Under the pieces are notes generated by a model. That model had not been told where the DNA came from. It saw only the letters and a list, made by a program, of their open reading frames with translations, and did not search any database. The translations under genes were made by a program, and so were the position numbers. Source: Streptomyces musisoli (GTDB taxonomy: Bacteria; Actinomycetota; Actinomycetes; Streptomycetales; Streptomycetaceae). From it: a stretch of 64,000 bases of DNA. The stretch spans positions 310,001 to 374,000 of the forward strand of contig NZ_JAERRH010000005.1 of the NCBI RefSeq assembly GCF_016741855.1, given 5' to 3'. Shown here piece by piece: positions 7,058 to 15,983 of the stretch; within the stretch, counting starts at the first letter, position 1; the number at the start of each line of letters is the position of its first letter.

Positions 7058-8545
7058 TCAGACGACCATGGGCCGGTCCGTGGGCGTGATCGGGGCCGGG
7101 AGCCGGGAACGCCCCGTCAGGTAGCGGTCGACGGCCGCCGCGACCGCCCGCCCCTCCGCTATCGCCCACACGATGAGCGACTGCCCGCGCGCCGCGTCCC
7201 CGGCGGCGAACACCCCGGGGACGTTGGTCGCGAAGCCGTCGTCCCGGGCAATGGTGCCGCGCGGCTGGAGCGCCAGCCCCAACTGGTCGATCAGCCCGTC
7301 CTCCTGGTCGGGCCCGGAGAACCCGAGGGCGAGCAGCACCAGGTCGGCGGGGAGCGTCCGCCCGGTGTCCGGCACCGGAACCCGCCGCTCGTCTACCTCC
7401 ACCAGATGCAGCGACCGCACCCGCCCGCTCTCGTCCCCCGTGAAACGCAGCGTGGACGCCGCGAACAGCCGCGCGTCCGCGTCCGCCGCCGGCGCCGTCC
7501 GCAGCTCCCGCGCCTCCTCGTGCGCCGCCGACAGCCGGTAGATCTTCGGGTACGTCGGCCACGGCTCGCTGTCCTCGTCGCGCTCCGCATCCGGCTGTGC
7601 GTAGATGTCCAGCTGGGTCACGGACGCGGCCCCGTCGCGCACCGCGGTGCCCAGACAGTCCGCCCCGGTGTCCCCGCCGCCCACGATCACCACGTGCTTG
7701 CCGGCGGCCGACAGCGGCGAAGCCTCCAGATCCCCCTCACACACCCGATTCGCCAGCGGCAGATACTCCATCGCCTGGTGTATCCCCTTCAACGCACGGC
7801 CGGGCACCGGAAGTTCCCGCCACGCCGTCGCACCCGTCGCGATCACCACCGCGTCGTACCGGGTCCGCAGCTCGTCCGCCGGAACATCCCGGCCCACCGC
7901 CGTCGAGGTACGGAACCTCGTCCCCTCGGCCCGCATCTGCTCGATCCGCCGCTCCAGATGCCGTTTCTCCATCTTGAACGACGGGATGCCGTACCGCATC
8001 AGACCGCCGATCCGGTCGTCCTTCTCGTACACCGCGACCGTGTGTCCGGCCCGGGTCAGCTGCTGTGCCGCGGCCAGCCCGGTGGGCCCGGAGCCGATGA
8101 CGGCGACCGTCTTCCCCGACAGCCGATCGGGCGGCCGGGCCGGGGTGAACCCCTCCTCCCACGCCTTGTCCGCGATGGCGCACTCGACGTTCTTGATGGT
8201 GACGGCCGGCTGGTTGATCGCCAGCACACACCCCGCCTCGCACGGCGCCGGGCACAGCCTGCCGGTGAACTCCGGGAAGTTGTTGGTGGCGTGCAGCCGG
8301 TCGCTCGCGGCCCGCCAGTCCTCCCGCGAGACCAGGTCGTTCCACTCGGGTATGAGATTGCCCAGCGGACAGGCCTGGTGGCAGAACGGGATGCCGCAGT
8401 CCATGCAGCGGTCGGCCTGCTTGCTGATGATTGGCAGCAGCGCTCCCGGGACGTACACCTCGTCCCAGTCCCGCACCCGCTGCTCGACGGGCCGCCGCGG
8501 CCACTCCTGGCGCGGCGTGGTCATGAACCCCTTGGGATCGGCCAT
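7058..8545 (-). CDS. gltD: Glutamate synthase small-subunit-type oxidoreductase (GltD), orphan
   Basis: 495 residues. It has N-terminal 4Fe-4S cysteine motifs (CMDCGIPFCHQACPLGNLIP at about 50-70 and CPAPCEAGC near 105), an FAD site VIGSGPTGLAAAQQL, and an NADPH site VIVGGGDTGADCLG. In glutamate synthase this subunit oxidises NADPH and passes electrons to GltB; related small-subunit proteins serve other reductases. ATG 8545 is chosen because GAGGAAG lies upstream and MADPKGFMTTPRQEWPRRPV matches the usual GltD start. The large subunit gltB is not beside it or elsewhere in this window, which is unusual for gltD. Confidence 0.93.
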   Translation of the reverse strand: MADPKGFMTTPRQEWPRRPVEQRVRDWDEVYVPGALLPIISKQADRCMDCGIPFCHQACPLGNLIPEWNDLVSREDWRAASDRLHATNNFPEFTGRLCPAPCEAGCVLAINQPAVTIKNVECAIADKAWEEGFTPARPPDRLSGKTVAVIGSGPTGLAAAQQLTRAGHTVAVYEKDDRIGGLMRYGIPSFKMEKRHLERRIEQMRAEGTRFRTSTAVGRDVPADELRTRYDAVVIATGATAWRELPVPGRALKGIHQAMEYLPLANRVCEGDLEASPLSAAGKHVVIVGGGDTGADCLGTAVRDGAASVTQLDIYAQPDAERDEDSEPWPTYPKIYRLSAAHEEARELRTAPAADADARLFAASTLRFTGDESGRVRSLHLVEVDERRVPVPDTGRTLPADLVLLALGFSGPDQEDGLIDQLGLALQPRGTIARDDGFATNVPGVFAAGDAARGQSLIVWAIAEGRAVAAAVDRYLTGRSRLPAPITPTDRPMVV

Positions 8546-8846
8546 GGCGTCTTCCTCGCGTACGGGCACCGGAGGCACCGGGTGTACGAAGGGCCGTGCG
8601 TCTTCGGGCGGCACTCTTTCGGCCACGATACGTCCCCGTCGACGGCCGCGCAGAGTGGTGGACAGCGCTTTCTCCCCGGGTCTCCCCAGCGCAGTCCCGG
8701 CCGGCTCCCGGCCGCCGCTCAGGCAGGGTCCGGGTGATCCCCGGCGAACGGTCAGGACAGCCGGGCGCACGCACACCCGGGACAGACGCACGGCACAACC
8801 GGGACAGACGCACGGCCACCCGGGGCCGACCCGGGCGCACCCGGGC
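8546..8846. repeat. Upstream region of gltD with an 18-bp direct repeat
   Basis: No gene seen. It contains the minus-strand promoter region of gltD on the left. Two identical 18-bp copies of ccgggacagacgcacggc occur at 8777-8794 and 8799-8816, separated by four bases. I cannot tell whether they are a regulator site or slippage products. No strong terminator is evident for the gene ending at 8847. Confidence 0.55.
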
Positions 8847-9326
8847 TCAGGCGAGGGCCAGTATGTAGGCGAGGGACGCCGCGGCCGAGGCGACGGTCCG
8901 GACGTGGTGCCAGAGAGTCCACTCACGTACGTACGCCGGCCAGTAACCGGCTGCCTCCGGCGCACCCGGCGTGAGCCCGGCCAGCCGGTCGTTGCGGGGC
9001 ACGTTCGCGACGATCGTCAGCCCGAACGAGCCGACCAGATACAACGCGCTGCCCGACAGCAGTTCCACCGTCCCCTCGGCCGGCCACACGACGAACGTCA
9101 CCACCGCGATCAGCGCACTCAGCGCCGCGGAACCGGCGAACACGGCCATGAAGGCCGGCCGTACGGCCGCGACGTTGATCGCGTTCATCGCCGCGACGCC
9201 CTGCGCGGGCGGCAGCGCCGCCAGCCCCCGCATCACGAAGGCCGAGAAGCCGAAGAAGACACCGGCCACCAGCCCGGTCCCCAGGACCCCCGCCACGACC
9301 AACACGAAGAACGGCCCGTCGATCAT
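8847..9326 (-). CDS. DUF1772-family integral membrane protein
   Basis: 159 residues with four predicted membrane segments: FFVLVVAGVLGTGLVAGVFF (residues about 5-25), a segment around AFMAVFAGSAALSALIAVV, a third in SALYLVGSFGLTIVANVP, and a C-terminal ASAAASLAYILALA. The motif NVPRNDRL followed by W and the late WTLWHHVRT are typical of DUF1772 (anthrone oxygenase-like) proteins. Some relatives are linked to oxidation of polyketide anthrones; most have no known role. ATG 9326 is preferred over upstream in-frame starts, which would add a proline/arginine-rich non-conserved extension. Confidence 0.85.
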   Translation of the reverse strand: MIDGPFFVLVVAGVLGTGLVAGVFFGFSAFVMRGLAALPPAQGVAAMNAINVAAVRPAFMAVFAGSAALSALIAVVTFVVWPAEGTVELLSGSALYLVGSFGLTIVANVPRNDRLAGLTPGAPEAAGYWPAYVREWTLWHHVRTVASAAASLAYILALA

Positions 9327-9692
9327 CCCCACGCCCCCATCCCATTCCGCCCGAACCGGCCTCCGGCACGGGTCCTCCCATCGGGCCGGGCGCCCGGCAC
9401 GGATGTCACCCGGACTCCGGCGCAAATCCGACACCGGGGACCGGCCACGGCGGACGCCGATAGCAGCCCGTGTCCCGACGTCGCCCCGCACGTTCTCCCG
9501 GCCTCCCGCCTACTCCGGCCTAAGGCACCCTCAGCCCGTGCCCTCTCCGGCCTCCTGTCTCCCGCCCTCAGCCCGTGGCCTCTCCGGCCTCCTCTCGTCT
9601 CCCGCATCCTCACCCGTGCCCTCCCCGGCCTCCTCCTGCCCTCCGCATCCTCAGCCCGTGGCCTCTCCGGCCTCCTCCTGTCTCGCGCGCCC
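9327..9692. repeat. Tandem array of 37-42-bp units starting at the 3' end of the DUF2293 gene
   Basis: Five imperfect units beginning cctcagcccgtggcctctcc start near 9529, 9566, 9608, 9649 and 9691. The last copy (9691-9720) is the end of the minus-strand DUF2293 gene itself, encoding WQEAGEATG and its stop. The array therefore looks like repeated duplication of the gene's last codons and stop into the 3' flank. The rest (9327-9528) holds the upstream region of the DUF1772 gene and nothing else I can identify. Confidence 0.8.
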
Positions 9693-10388
9693 TCAGCCCG
9701 TGGCCTCTCCGGCCTCCTGCCACGTCCGCAGCACGCTCTCCACGGCCGGCGTGATCCGGCGCCGTGCCTCATACCGCGACACCCCGGACATCAGCAGTTG
9801 GTCGTACGGCGTGTCCACATGCCGTACCGCCGCCACGACCGCCGAGATCACCGCCCCCTCGGTCAGTGCCCGCCCGGCCGCGCTGCGCCCCACCCGCCCG
9901 CTGCCCCGCACCGACGCGTGAGCCGCGATCGCCCGGGCCCGCTCGGCCGGACACCCGGGAAACAGCCGGAGGATCTCGGCGGCGAACGCCACCGCGAACC
10001 GCTCGTCCTCCACCGCCCTGCGCCGCGCGTCCCGGGCGCGCCGCCGGCGCCGGGCCTCCGCGTCCGCCAGACAGCGTGCCTCGGCCCGCACCAGCGCGGC
10101 CTCCTCCACGAGCACGCCCTGGCGTTCGTACCGGCTCTTGCGCCGGTTGAACCGCACCACCACCGCCGACAGCGCGCTCCCCTCCCGCGATCTGCGGGTC
10201 AGGGCCGTGTCGCCGCGCGGCAGGAACACCAGGTGCCCGAGGTCGGCACAGTCCAGGCACCGCGGTGCTCCGTCCTCCAGCACCAGCAGCGACAGGGGAC
10301 CGCGCCGGCAGCCGGCACATCGCTTGCGCTTCAGCGACTGGACGACGACAAGCCGACCGGGGGAGTGGGGAGTTGCGGGAAGCGCCAT
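9693..10388 (-). CDS. DUF2293 protein with N-terminal zinc-ribbon-like cysteines
   Basis: 231 residues. The N-terminal part has two CxxC pairs (KRKRCAGCRRG and APRCLDCADLGHLVFLPRG), suggesting a zinc ribbon. A charged Arg/Ala helix follows (ARCLADAEARRRRRARDARR), then the C-terminal DUF2293 domain with ILRLFPGCPAERARAIAAHA and HVDTPYDQLLMSG. Function is unknown. The family is common in Streptomyces, and the combination suggests nucleic-acid contact, which is inference. ATG 10388 is taken; GTG 10409 with GGGAGG upstream is an equal alternative adding seven residues. Confidence 0.82.
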   Translation of the reverse strand: MALPATPHSPGRLVVVQSLKRKRCAGCRRGPLSLLVLEDGAPRCLDCADLGHLVFLPRGDTALTRRSREGSALSAVVVRFNRRKSRYERQGVLVEEAALVRAEARCLADAEARRRRRARDARRRAVEDERFAVAFAAEILRLFPGCPAERARAIAAHASVRGSGRVGRSAAGRALTEGAVISAVVAAVRHVDTPYDQLLMSGVSRYEARRRITPAVESVLRTWQEAGEATG

Positions 10389-10629
10389 ACGCGGTACTTT
10401 CCCCGCCACCGCCCACGCCTCCCTCGCCCGCCCACACCTTCTCCTCCTCTTCCTCTCCGCTGCCAGTCCCGCCCCCGCACCTCCTCCCGCTCTTCAGCCC
10501 GCCGGAACCAGCCCGTCCCCGCCTGGAGCGAAGCCCGCCTTCCCGCCCTGCTCTCGGGCCGCCGTGGAGCCGGTCCCGTCTCCCGGCCGTCCTCGCCGGT
10601 CTCCCGGGCCACCCGGCATCATGGGCGGT

Positions 10630-11262
10630 GTGCGACTCGAAGCGATCACCTGGGACCGGCTGGCCGAGCGGCTCGCCGACCGTCTGGCCGGTGCCGCGCC
10701 GGCCGACGGCGGGAACTGGCAGCGGGTCGGCTTCGACGGTGCCCCGGCCGTACACCCGGGAGACCTCGCCGCGCGTGTCGGGGAGGCGCTGCGGGTGCGC
10801 GGCCGGCCCTCGCTCGTCGTCGGCACGGAGGGTTTCCTGCGCCCGGCCTCACTGCGGCTGGAGCACGGGTGGCGGGACGCGGAGTCGTACTACAGCGGAT
10901 GGTTCGACACGGGCGCCCTGTGGCGCGAGGTCTTCGGACCGCTCGATCCCGGAGGCAGCGGGCGGGTCCTGCCCGACCTGTGGGATCCGGCCACGGACCG
11001 GGCCACCCGCAGTTCCTACGTCCAACTCCCGGCCGGTGGGATCCTGCTGCTCCACGGCCCCCTCCTGTTGCGCCACTGGTTCCCCTTCGACCTGACCGTG
11101 CACCTCCTCCTTTCCCCGGGCGCCTTGCGCCGTCGCACCCCCGAGGCCGACCACTGGACGCTCCCCGCCTTCGAACGCTACGAAGCCGAGACCGACCCGG
11201 CCGCGACCGCGGATGTCCTGGTCCGCGCCGACGACCCGCGCCACCCCGCCTGGAGCGGATGA
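10630..11262 (+). CDS. Uridine kinase-like protein
   Basis: About 210 residues. Relatives in Streptomyces are named uridine kinase, and the overall layout (LEHGWRDAESYYSGWFDTGALW, DLWDPATDRATRSSYVQLP, GGILLLHGPLLLRHWFPFDLTVHLLL) recalls the P-loop nucleoside kinase fold. The Walker A region is degenerate: no GxxGxGK[ST] is visible near the N-terminus, so kinase activity is doubtful. The start is uncertain between ATG 10621 and GTG 10630, neither with a good ribosome-binding site. It is convergent with corA. Confidence 0.65.
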   Translation: MRLEAITWDRLAERLADRLAGAAPADGGNWQRVGFDGAPAVHPGDLAARVGEALRVRGRPSLVVGTEGFLRPASLRLEHGWRDAESYYSGWFDTGALWREVFGPLDPGGSGRVLPDLWDPATDRATRSSYVQLPAGGILLLHGPLLLRHWFPFDLTVHLLLSPGALRRRTPEADHWTLPAFERYEAETDPAATADVLVRADDPRHPAWSG

Positions 11263-11383
11263 TCCGAAGGCGCCGTCCACGGATCCGGCCCCGGCGGCAC
11301 CCGGAGCCGAAGTGCCGGCAAGCAACCGGGGTACCGGCCGACCCCATGTGGCCGCCGAGGCACGCGGCTCCGCGTTGCGCCGC

Positions 11384-12511
11384 TCAGAGCCAGCCGTTGC
11401 GCCTGAAGCCCCGGTACAGCGCCAGACACGCCCCCGCCATCACGGTCATGACCACCGGGTAGCCGAACTGCCAGTGCAGCTCCGGCATGCGGTCGAAGTT
11501 CATGCCGTACACCCCGCACACCATCGTCGGCACGGCGATCACCGCGGCCCAGGCAGTGATCTTCCGCATGTCCTCGTTCTGCGCGACGGTCACCTGCGCC
11601 AGATGTGCCTGGAGGATCGAGTTGAGCAGCTCGTCGAACGCGGCGATCTGTTCCTTGGCCCGGATCAGATGGTCGAGCACATCCCGGAAGTAGGCCTGTA
11701 TCTCCGGGGCGACGGCCCGTATGGGCCGGGTGGCCAGGTCCTCCACCGGGCGGCCCAGCGGCACCACCGCCCGCTTGAGTTCCAGCAGTTCACGCTTCAT
11801 CTGGTAGATGCGGCCCGGGTCGAGACGCGCTCCGTTCTCCGAGAACACCTCCGTCTCGACCTGGTCGATGTCGGCCTGCACCGCATCCGTGACGTTCAGA
11901 TAGTCGTCGACCACATGGTCGGCGATCGCGTGCAGGACCGCCGCCGGCCCCTTGGCGAGCTGGTGCGGGTCCGCCTCCAACTCCTCGCGCAGCGGGCCGA
12001 GTGAGCCGTGCCGCCCGTGCCGCACCGTGATCACGAAGTCCTCGCCGACGAACATCATGATCTCGCCGGTGTCCACCACCTCGCTGGTCGCCGTCAGCTG
12101 CTCGTGCTCCACGTAGCAGACGGTCTTGAACACCGCGAAGAGCGTGTCCCCGTAGTGCTCCAGCTTCGGCCGCTGGTGTGCCTCGACCGCGTCCTCCACC
12201 GCCAGCGGATGCAGGTCGAACAGCTCGGCGATGCCGGCGAACTCGCGGGCCGTCGGCTCATGCAGCCCGAGCCAGACGAAACCCTCGCCGGTCTTGCGTA
12301 CCAGCCGCACGGCGTCCACCAGGTCGGCGCACCCCGGCACGCGCACGCCGTCCTGATACGTCACGCAGTTCACCACCGACGATCCCAGGGGTGACCTGGC
12401 GGGATGGCTCAGGTCCACGCGCGGCCGCCGCCGGGCCAGCCGCGCCACCTTGCGCAGGCCGCCGACCCTGCCCAGCCCCGTGACCTTCCGCAGATTCCCT
12501 GCCATGGACAT
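11384..12511 (-). CDS. corA: CorA-type magnesium/cobalt channel
   Basis: 375 residues. A soluble N-terminal domain and the long acidic stalk helix (ADIDQVETEVFSENG to FDELLNSILQAHLAQ) are followed by two C-terminal membrane helices. The signature YGMNF sits at the end of the first (TMVCGVYGMNFDRMP) and the chain ends with a basic tail. CorA pentamers conduct Mg2+ (also Co2+, Ni2+) down the membrane potential. ATG 12511 is used because AGGAG lies upstream. The N-terminal 30 residues are basic (RRRPRVD) and longer than in E. coli. No M-box-like leader is apparent in the short upstream region. Confidence 0.95.
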   Translation of the reverse strand: MSMAGNLRKVTGLGRVGGLRKVARLARRRPRVDLSHPARSPLGSSVVNCVTYQDGVRVPGCADLVDAVRLVRKTGEGFVWLGLHEPTAREFAGIAELFDLHPLAVEDAVEAHQRPKLEHYGDTLFAVFKTVCYVEHEQLTATSEVVDTGEIMMFVGEDFVITVRHGRHGSLGPLREELEADPHQLAKGPAAVLHAIADHVVDDYLNVTDAVQADIDQVETEVFSENGARLDPGRIYQMKRELLELKRAVVPLGRPVEDLATRPIRAVAPEIQAYFRDVLDHLIRAKEQIAAFDELLNSILQAHLAQVTVAQNEDMRKITAWAAVIAVPTMVCGVYGMNFDRMPELHWQFGYPVVMTVMAGACLALYRGFRRNGWL

Positions 12512-12687
12512 CTGGATCTCCTCGCGTGGATCTCCTCGCACAACGCTTTCGCGCCTTGCTCGGCAAGTCTGCCAGTCCTGGTCAACGTGCGGGCAAGCCT
12601 GTGGGAGCGGCGAGTTCCGCTTGGTTCCCGCCTGTGGACGAAGGGCCGGTCGAGGCGGACAACTCGGGTGACCGGGATGATCGGGGC

Positions 12688-13455
12688 ATGCCGCGATCCG
12701 ACGGATACCTCCTGGACAACCAGCAGAACGAGGCAGGGCGGCGATTCGACGCCTTCGCGCACCTCTTCGGCCCCACGACCTTCCGGCACCTCGAAGGCCT
12801 CGGTGTCGGACCGGGCCGGCGCTGCTGTGAAGTCGGGGCCGATGGCACCTCCGTCGTGTCCTGGCTCGCCGAGAAGGTGGGCCAGGCCGGGCGGGTCGTC
12901 GCTACCCACATCGACACCTCGCGGCTCACCCCCGCGGCCCGCCCGCCGGTGGAGGTCCGCGTCCACGACGTGGGCGCCGAGGAGCCGCCGGGGGAGGGCT
13001 TCGACCTGGTCCACGCCCGGCTCGTCCTCGTCCATGTACCCGACCGGGAACGGGCCTTGCGGTCGGTGATCGAGTCTCTGCGGCCCGGCGGACGGCTTTT
13101 GATCGAGGACGCCGATCCCGCCCTCCAGCCCCTGATCCGCCCCGGCGAGCACGGCCCCGAGCAACGGCTCGCCAACCGGCTCCGCCAAGGCTTCCGCAAG
13201 CTGCTCGCCGACCGCGGCGCCGACCTGTCCTACGGGCGCAAACTCCCGCGGCTCTTGCGGGAGTCCGGACTGCACGGTGTCGAGGCGGACGCGTACTTCC
13301 CGGTGACCTCGCCCGCCTGCACCACTCCGAAGCCGCGACGGTCCGTCGGATCCGCGACCGGCTCGCCGCCGCCGGCCTCGCCACCGACGCGGAGACCGAC
13401 CGGCACCTGGCCAACGTGGCAGCCGGTGCCATGGACCTGGCCACCGCACCGATGA
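12688..13455 (+). pseudogene. SAM-dependent methyltransferase gene with an apparent frameshift near 13320
   Basis: The first 210 residues are a class I methyltransferase: GPTTFRHLEGLGVGPGRRCCEVGADGTS (SAM-binding region), FDLVHARLVLVHVPDRERAL and LRPGGRLLIEDAD. After YFPVTSPAC (about 13320) the frame becomes a proline/arginine-rich tail ending at 13455. In another frame from 13323 the expected C-terminus continues (ATVRRIRDRLAAAGLATDAE, HLANVAAGAMDLATAPMITA) and stops at 13578-13580. One base missing between 13318 and 13325 explains this. It is either a real inactivating change or a sequencing error. ATG 12688 is the only start consistent with homologues. Confidence 0.75.
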
Positions 13456-13576
13456 TCACGGCCTGGGGCCGCAAGGAACAGCTTCCCGCGCCGGGGCACC
13501 GTCAAGTGCCGGACCGTTTCGGCTGCCGTCGGCCGGCCGCCCGCCCCGGGAGGCGCGACGACCGGCCTCCCGGCGC

Positions 13577-14500
13577 CTAGTTTCCGCTGCCCCGATGCGG
13601 CGGCCTTCCGCCCACCCGCCGTACCGCCTCCGCCCCCGCCCGGCAGCCCCGTGCCGCCGCCTCCTCGGGCACCGCGCCCGCGATCAGCGCGGCGAGGAAT
13701 GCGCCGGTGAACGCATCCCCCGCCCCCGTGGTGTCCCGGGGCGCCGCAGGCAGGGCCGGGACCCGGGCCAGTACCGAGCCGGAACGCGCCACCAGTGCCC
13801 CGTCCGCGCCCGCCTTGGCCACCACCAGCGGCACGAGACGGCTCAGCTTGGCCGCCGCGTCCGCCGGATCCGGCAGCCCGGTGAGCAGACACGCCTCGTC
13901 CCGGCTGGGCAGCAGCAGGTCCAGTCCCTGCGCGAACGCCAGGAAACGGTCCACCCCCAGCTCCAGCAGGAAACCGGCCGACGCCGGGTCCAGACTGACC
14001 GGCACGCCACGCGCGCGTGCCGCCGCGAGGGCCGTCCCCGCGAGTGCCCGGCTCGACTCCGTGAACAGCAGATACCCCGACAGGTGCAGTCTGGCCACCC
14101 CGTCGAGCAGCGCGTCCGACCAGTCGGCGGGAGTGAGCCTCAGGGACGCCCCGCTGTCCGTCAGAAACGTCCGCTCGGCCGCCGCGCCCCCGTCGACCAG
14201 GCAGATCACCGTCCCCGTCGCCGCCCCCGGATCCACCACCAGCCGGGGCCGCACCCCGCCCGCGACCAGCTCCCGTTCGTGCCACGCGACGGCGTCCGCC
14301 CCCACCCGGCCCAGCAGTCGTACGTCAGCGCAGCCCGAGTGGGCCGCCCAGCAGGCCACGTTGGCGCCCGCGCCGCCCGGCCGCGTCCGGATCACGGCGG
14401 CCGTGTCGGTGCCGGTCGCGAGCGGCCCCCGGTGCCGGGCGACCACGTCCGTCACCACGTCCCCGACGACCAGCAGCGCTCCGTTCCGGCCCGCGCTCAC
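13577..14500 (-). CDS. psuK: PfkB-family kinase, probable pseudouridine kinase
   Basis: 307 residues. PfkB signatures are present: GGAGANVACWAAHSG (residues about 35-50) and DTTGAGDAFTGAFLAAL with the catalytic aspartate. It would phosphorylate pseudouridine at the 5' position, the first step of pseudouridine breakdown. The assignment as pseudouridine kinase rests on the partner: the GTG start overlaps the psuG stop (GTGA), a tight two-gene operon. Without that context it would be called a generic ribokinase-like enzyme. Its stop codon overlaps the restored stop of the convergent methyltransferase (CTAG). Confidence 0.88.
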   Translation of the reverse strand: MSAGRNGALLVVGDVVTDVVARHRGPLATGTDTAAVIRTRPGGAGANVACWAAHSGCADVRLLGRVGADAVAWHERELVAGGVRPRLVVDPGAATGTVICLVDGGAAAERTFLTDSGASLRLTPADWSDALLDGVARLHLSGYLLFTESSRALAGTALAAARARGVPVSLDPASAGFLLELGVDRFLAFAQGLDLLLPSRDEACLLTGLPDPADAAAKLSRLVPLVVAKAGADGALVARSGSVLARVPALPAAPRDTTGAGDAFTGAFLAALIAGAVPEEAAARGCRAGAEAVRRVGGRPPHRGSGN

Positions 14501-15405
14501 CCCCTGGCCCACGCCGTGGCGATCCGCGCCGCCAGCCGGACGTTGCCGCGCACCGCCGCGAGGTTGGCGCTCAGCGAGGCGCCGTCCGTGTGCCGGACCA
14601 GGTAGTCCAGCAGGAACGGCGTCACCGCCTGCCCGGTGACACCCTGCTCCGCGCACGCGTGCAGCGCGTCGGCGAGCACGCGCGCGTGCAAGTCGGGGTC
14701 GAGTTGTTCCGCCTCCGGGACAGGATGGGCGACGATCAGTGCCGAATCAGGCGCGTCCAGCCCGTCCTGGGCCCGCATGACGTCGGCGACCTGCTCCGGG
14801 GTGTCCAGCGTCCAGTCGACCGGATGCCCCGAGTCCGACAGGTAGAAGCCGGGGAACCGGTCCGTGCCGTACCCGGCGACGGCCACTCCCAGCGTCTCCA
14901 GCCGTTGCAGCGTCGCCGGCACGTCCAGGATCGACTTCACGCCCGCGCACACCACCGTTATCCGGGTACGCGCCAGCAGCCCCAGATCGGCCGACTCGTC
15001 CTGCGTCACCGTCCACTCCCGGTGCACCCCGCCCAGCCCGCCCGTGGCGAACACGCGGACCCCCGCCAGCGCGGCCAGCTGCGCAGTCGCCGACACCGTC
15101 GTCGCCCCGCTCGCCCCCGCCGCCACGGCGAGCGGCAGGTCGCGGTGGCCCAGCTTGCGGATGCCGTCCTCGTTCGCGACCCGCTCCAGCTGCTCCTTGT
15201 CCAGGCCGACCCGGGGCCGCCCGTCGAGCACCGCGATGGTCGCCGGCACGGCACCCTCCCGCCGCACCGAGTCCTCCAGCTCCAGCGCCACCTGAAGGTT
15301 GCGCGGGCGGGGCAGGCCGTGAGCGATGATCGTGGACTCCAGAGCCACCACCGGCCGCCGCGCGTCGATCGCCTCCCGCACCTCTTCCGACACCACCAGC
15401 ACCAC
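14497..15405 (-). CDS. psuG: Pseudouridine-5'-phosphate glycosidase
   Basis: 302 residues, close to full family length. Family motifs are VVALESTIIAHGLPRPRNL near the start, AVLDGRPRVGL, GVRVFATGGLGGVHRE and VCAGVKSILDVPATLQRLETLG. PsuG cleaves the C-glycosidic bond of pseudouridine 5'-phosphate, giving uracil and ribose 5-phosphate. I choose GTG 15405 because GGAGG stands seven bases upstream and the protein then begins VVLVVSEEVREAID as homologues do. First gene of the psuG-psuK operon, divergent from the VOC gene. Confidence 0.95.
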   Translation of the reverse strand: MVLVVSEEVREAIDARRPVVALESTIIAHGLPRPRNLQVALELEDSVRREGAVPATIAVLDGRPRVGLDKEQLERVANEDGIRKLGHRDLPLAVAAGASGATTVSATAQLAALAGVRVFATGGLGGVHREWTVTQDESADLGLLARTRITVVCAGVKSILDVPATLQRLETLGVAVAGYGTDRFPGFYLSDSGHPVDWTLDTPEQVADVMRAQDGLDAPDSALIVAHPVPEAEQLDPDLHARVLADALHACAEQGVTGQAVTPFLLDYLVRHTDGASLSANLAAVRGNVRLAARIATAWARG

Positions 15406-15505
15406 GTGTCCGCCTCCTGTCCGTCGGTCCTTCCTCATCTCTGGCGGGCATCGGCCGCGAATAAACGCTTGTGCCTCGTGGGAGGAGGCCACCAGCCTGG
15501 GACCC

Positions 15506-15937
15506 ATGACGAAGAACACCACGCGTTTCGACCACGTCGTCCTGTGGGTGGCCGACCCGGTCGCCGCGGCCGCCTTCTACGAGAAGGCCGTCGGCCTGGA
15601 GACGATCAGGGTCGCCGAGTTCACCGAGGGGAAGGTGGCCTTCCCCTCCATACGCGTCAACGAGGAGACCATCCTCGACCTCGCCCCGCACAGCTTCGCC
15701 CCACGGATGAAGATGCTGCCCGGCTCGGCCGACAGTGCGGGCCACCCGGTCAACCACGTCTGCCTGTCCCTGCCGGTCGACGCCTTCGACGCCCTGCGCG
15801 CCCGTCTCGAGGATCACGGTGTCCCCGTGTCGGACATCGACACCGGCCTGTCCGGCGCCCGCGGCAACGCCGCGCGCAGCTTCTACTTCCGCGATCTCGA
15901 CGGCAACGTCTTCGAGGCCCGTCACTACGACGACTAG
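15506..15937 (+). CDS. VOC (glyoxalase/bleomycin resistance) family protein
   Basis: 143 residues forming two beta-alpha-beta-beta-beta units: FDHVVLWVADPVAAAAFYEK at the N-terminus and NHVCLSLPVDAFDALRARLE in the second half, ending FYFRDLDGNVFEARHYDD. The metal ligands expected of VOC enzymes (H near residue 9, E at the end) are plausible, so an enzyme is possible, but substrates differ widely. ATG 15506 is chosen by homologous length although no strong ribosome-binding site precedes it. The last 23 bp of the gene are duplicated immediately downstream. Confidence 0.88.
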   Translation: MTKNTTRFDHVVLWVADPVAAAAFYEKAVGLETIRVAEFTEGKVAFPSIRVNEETILDLAPHSFAPRMKMLPGSADSAGHPVNHVCLSLPVDAFDALRARLEDHGVPVSDIDTGLSGARGNAARSFYFRDLDGNVFEARHYDD

Positions 15938-15959
15938 AGGCCCGGCACTACGGCGACTG
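15914..15959. repeat. 23-bp tandem duplication across the VOC stop codon
   Basis: Two copies (15914-15936 and 15937-15959) beginning gaggcccgtcactacgacga and gaggcccggcactacggcga, with three mismatches. The first copy is the end of the VOC gene including most of its TAG stop; the second is noncoding flank before the convergent ogt gene. Confidence 0.85.
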
Positions 15960-15983
15960 GACGACCAGCCTGGTCCCGGGCCG

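Noticed and set aside
7605..11462. 1285-residue plus-strand open frame
   Set aside because: Antisense to gltD, DUF1772 and DUF2293 genes; Arg/Pro/Ser-rich, no domain; a high-G+C shadow.
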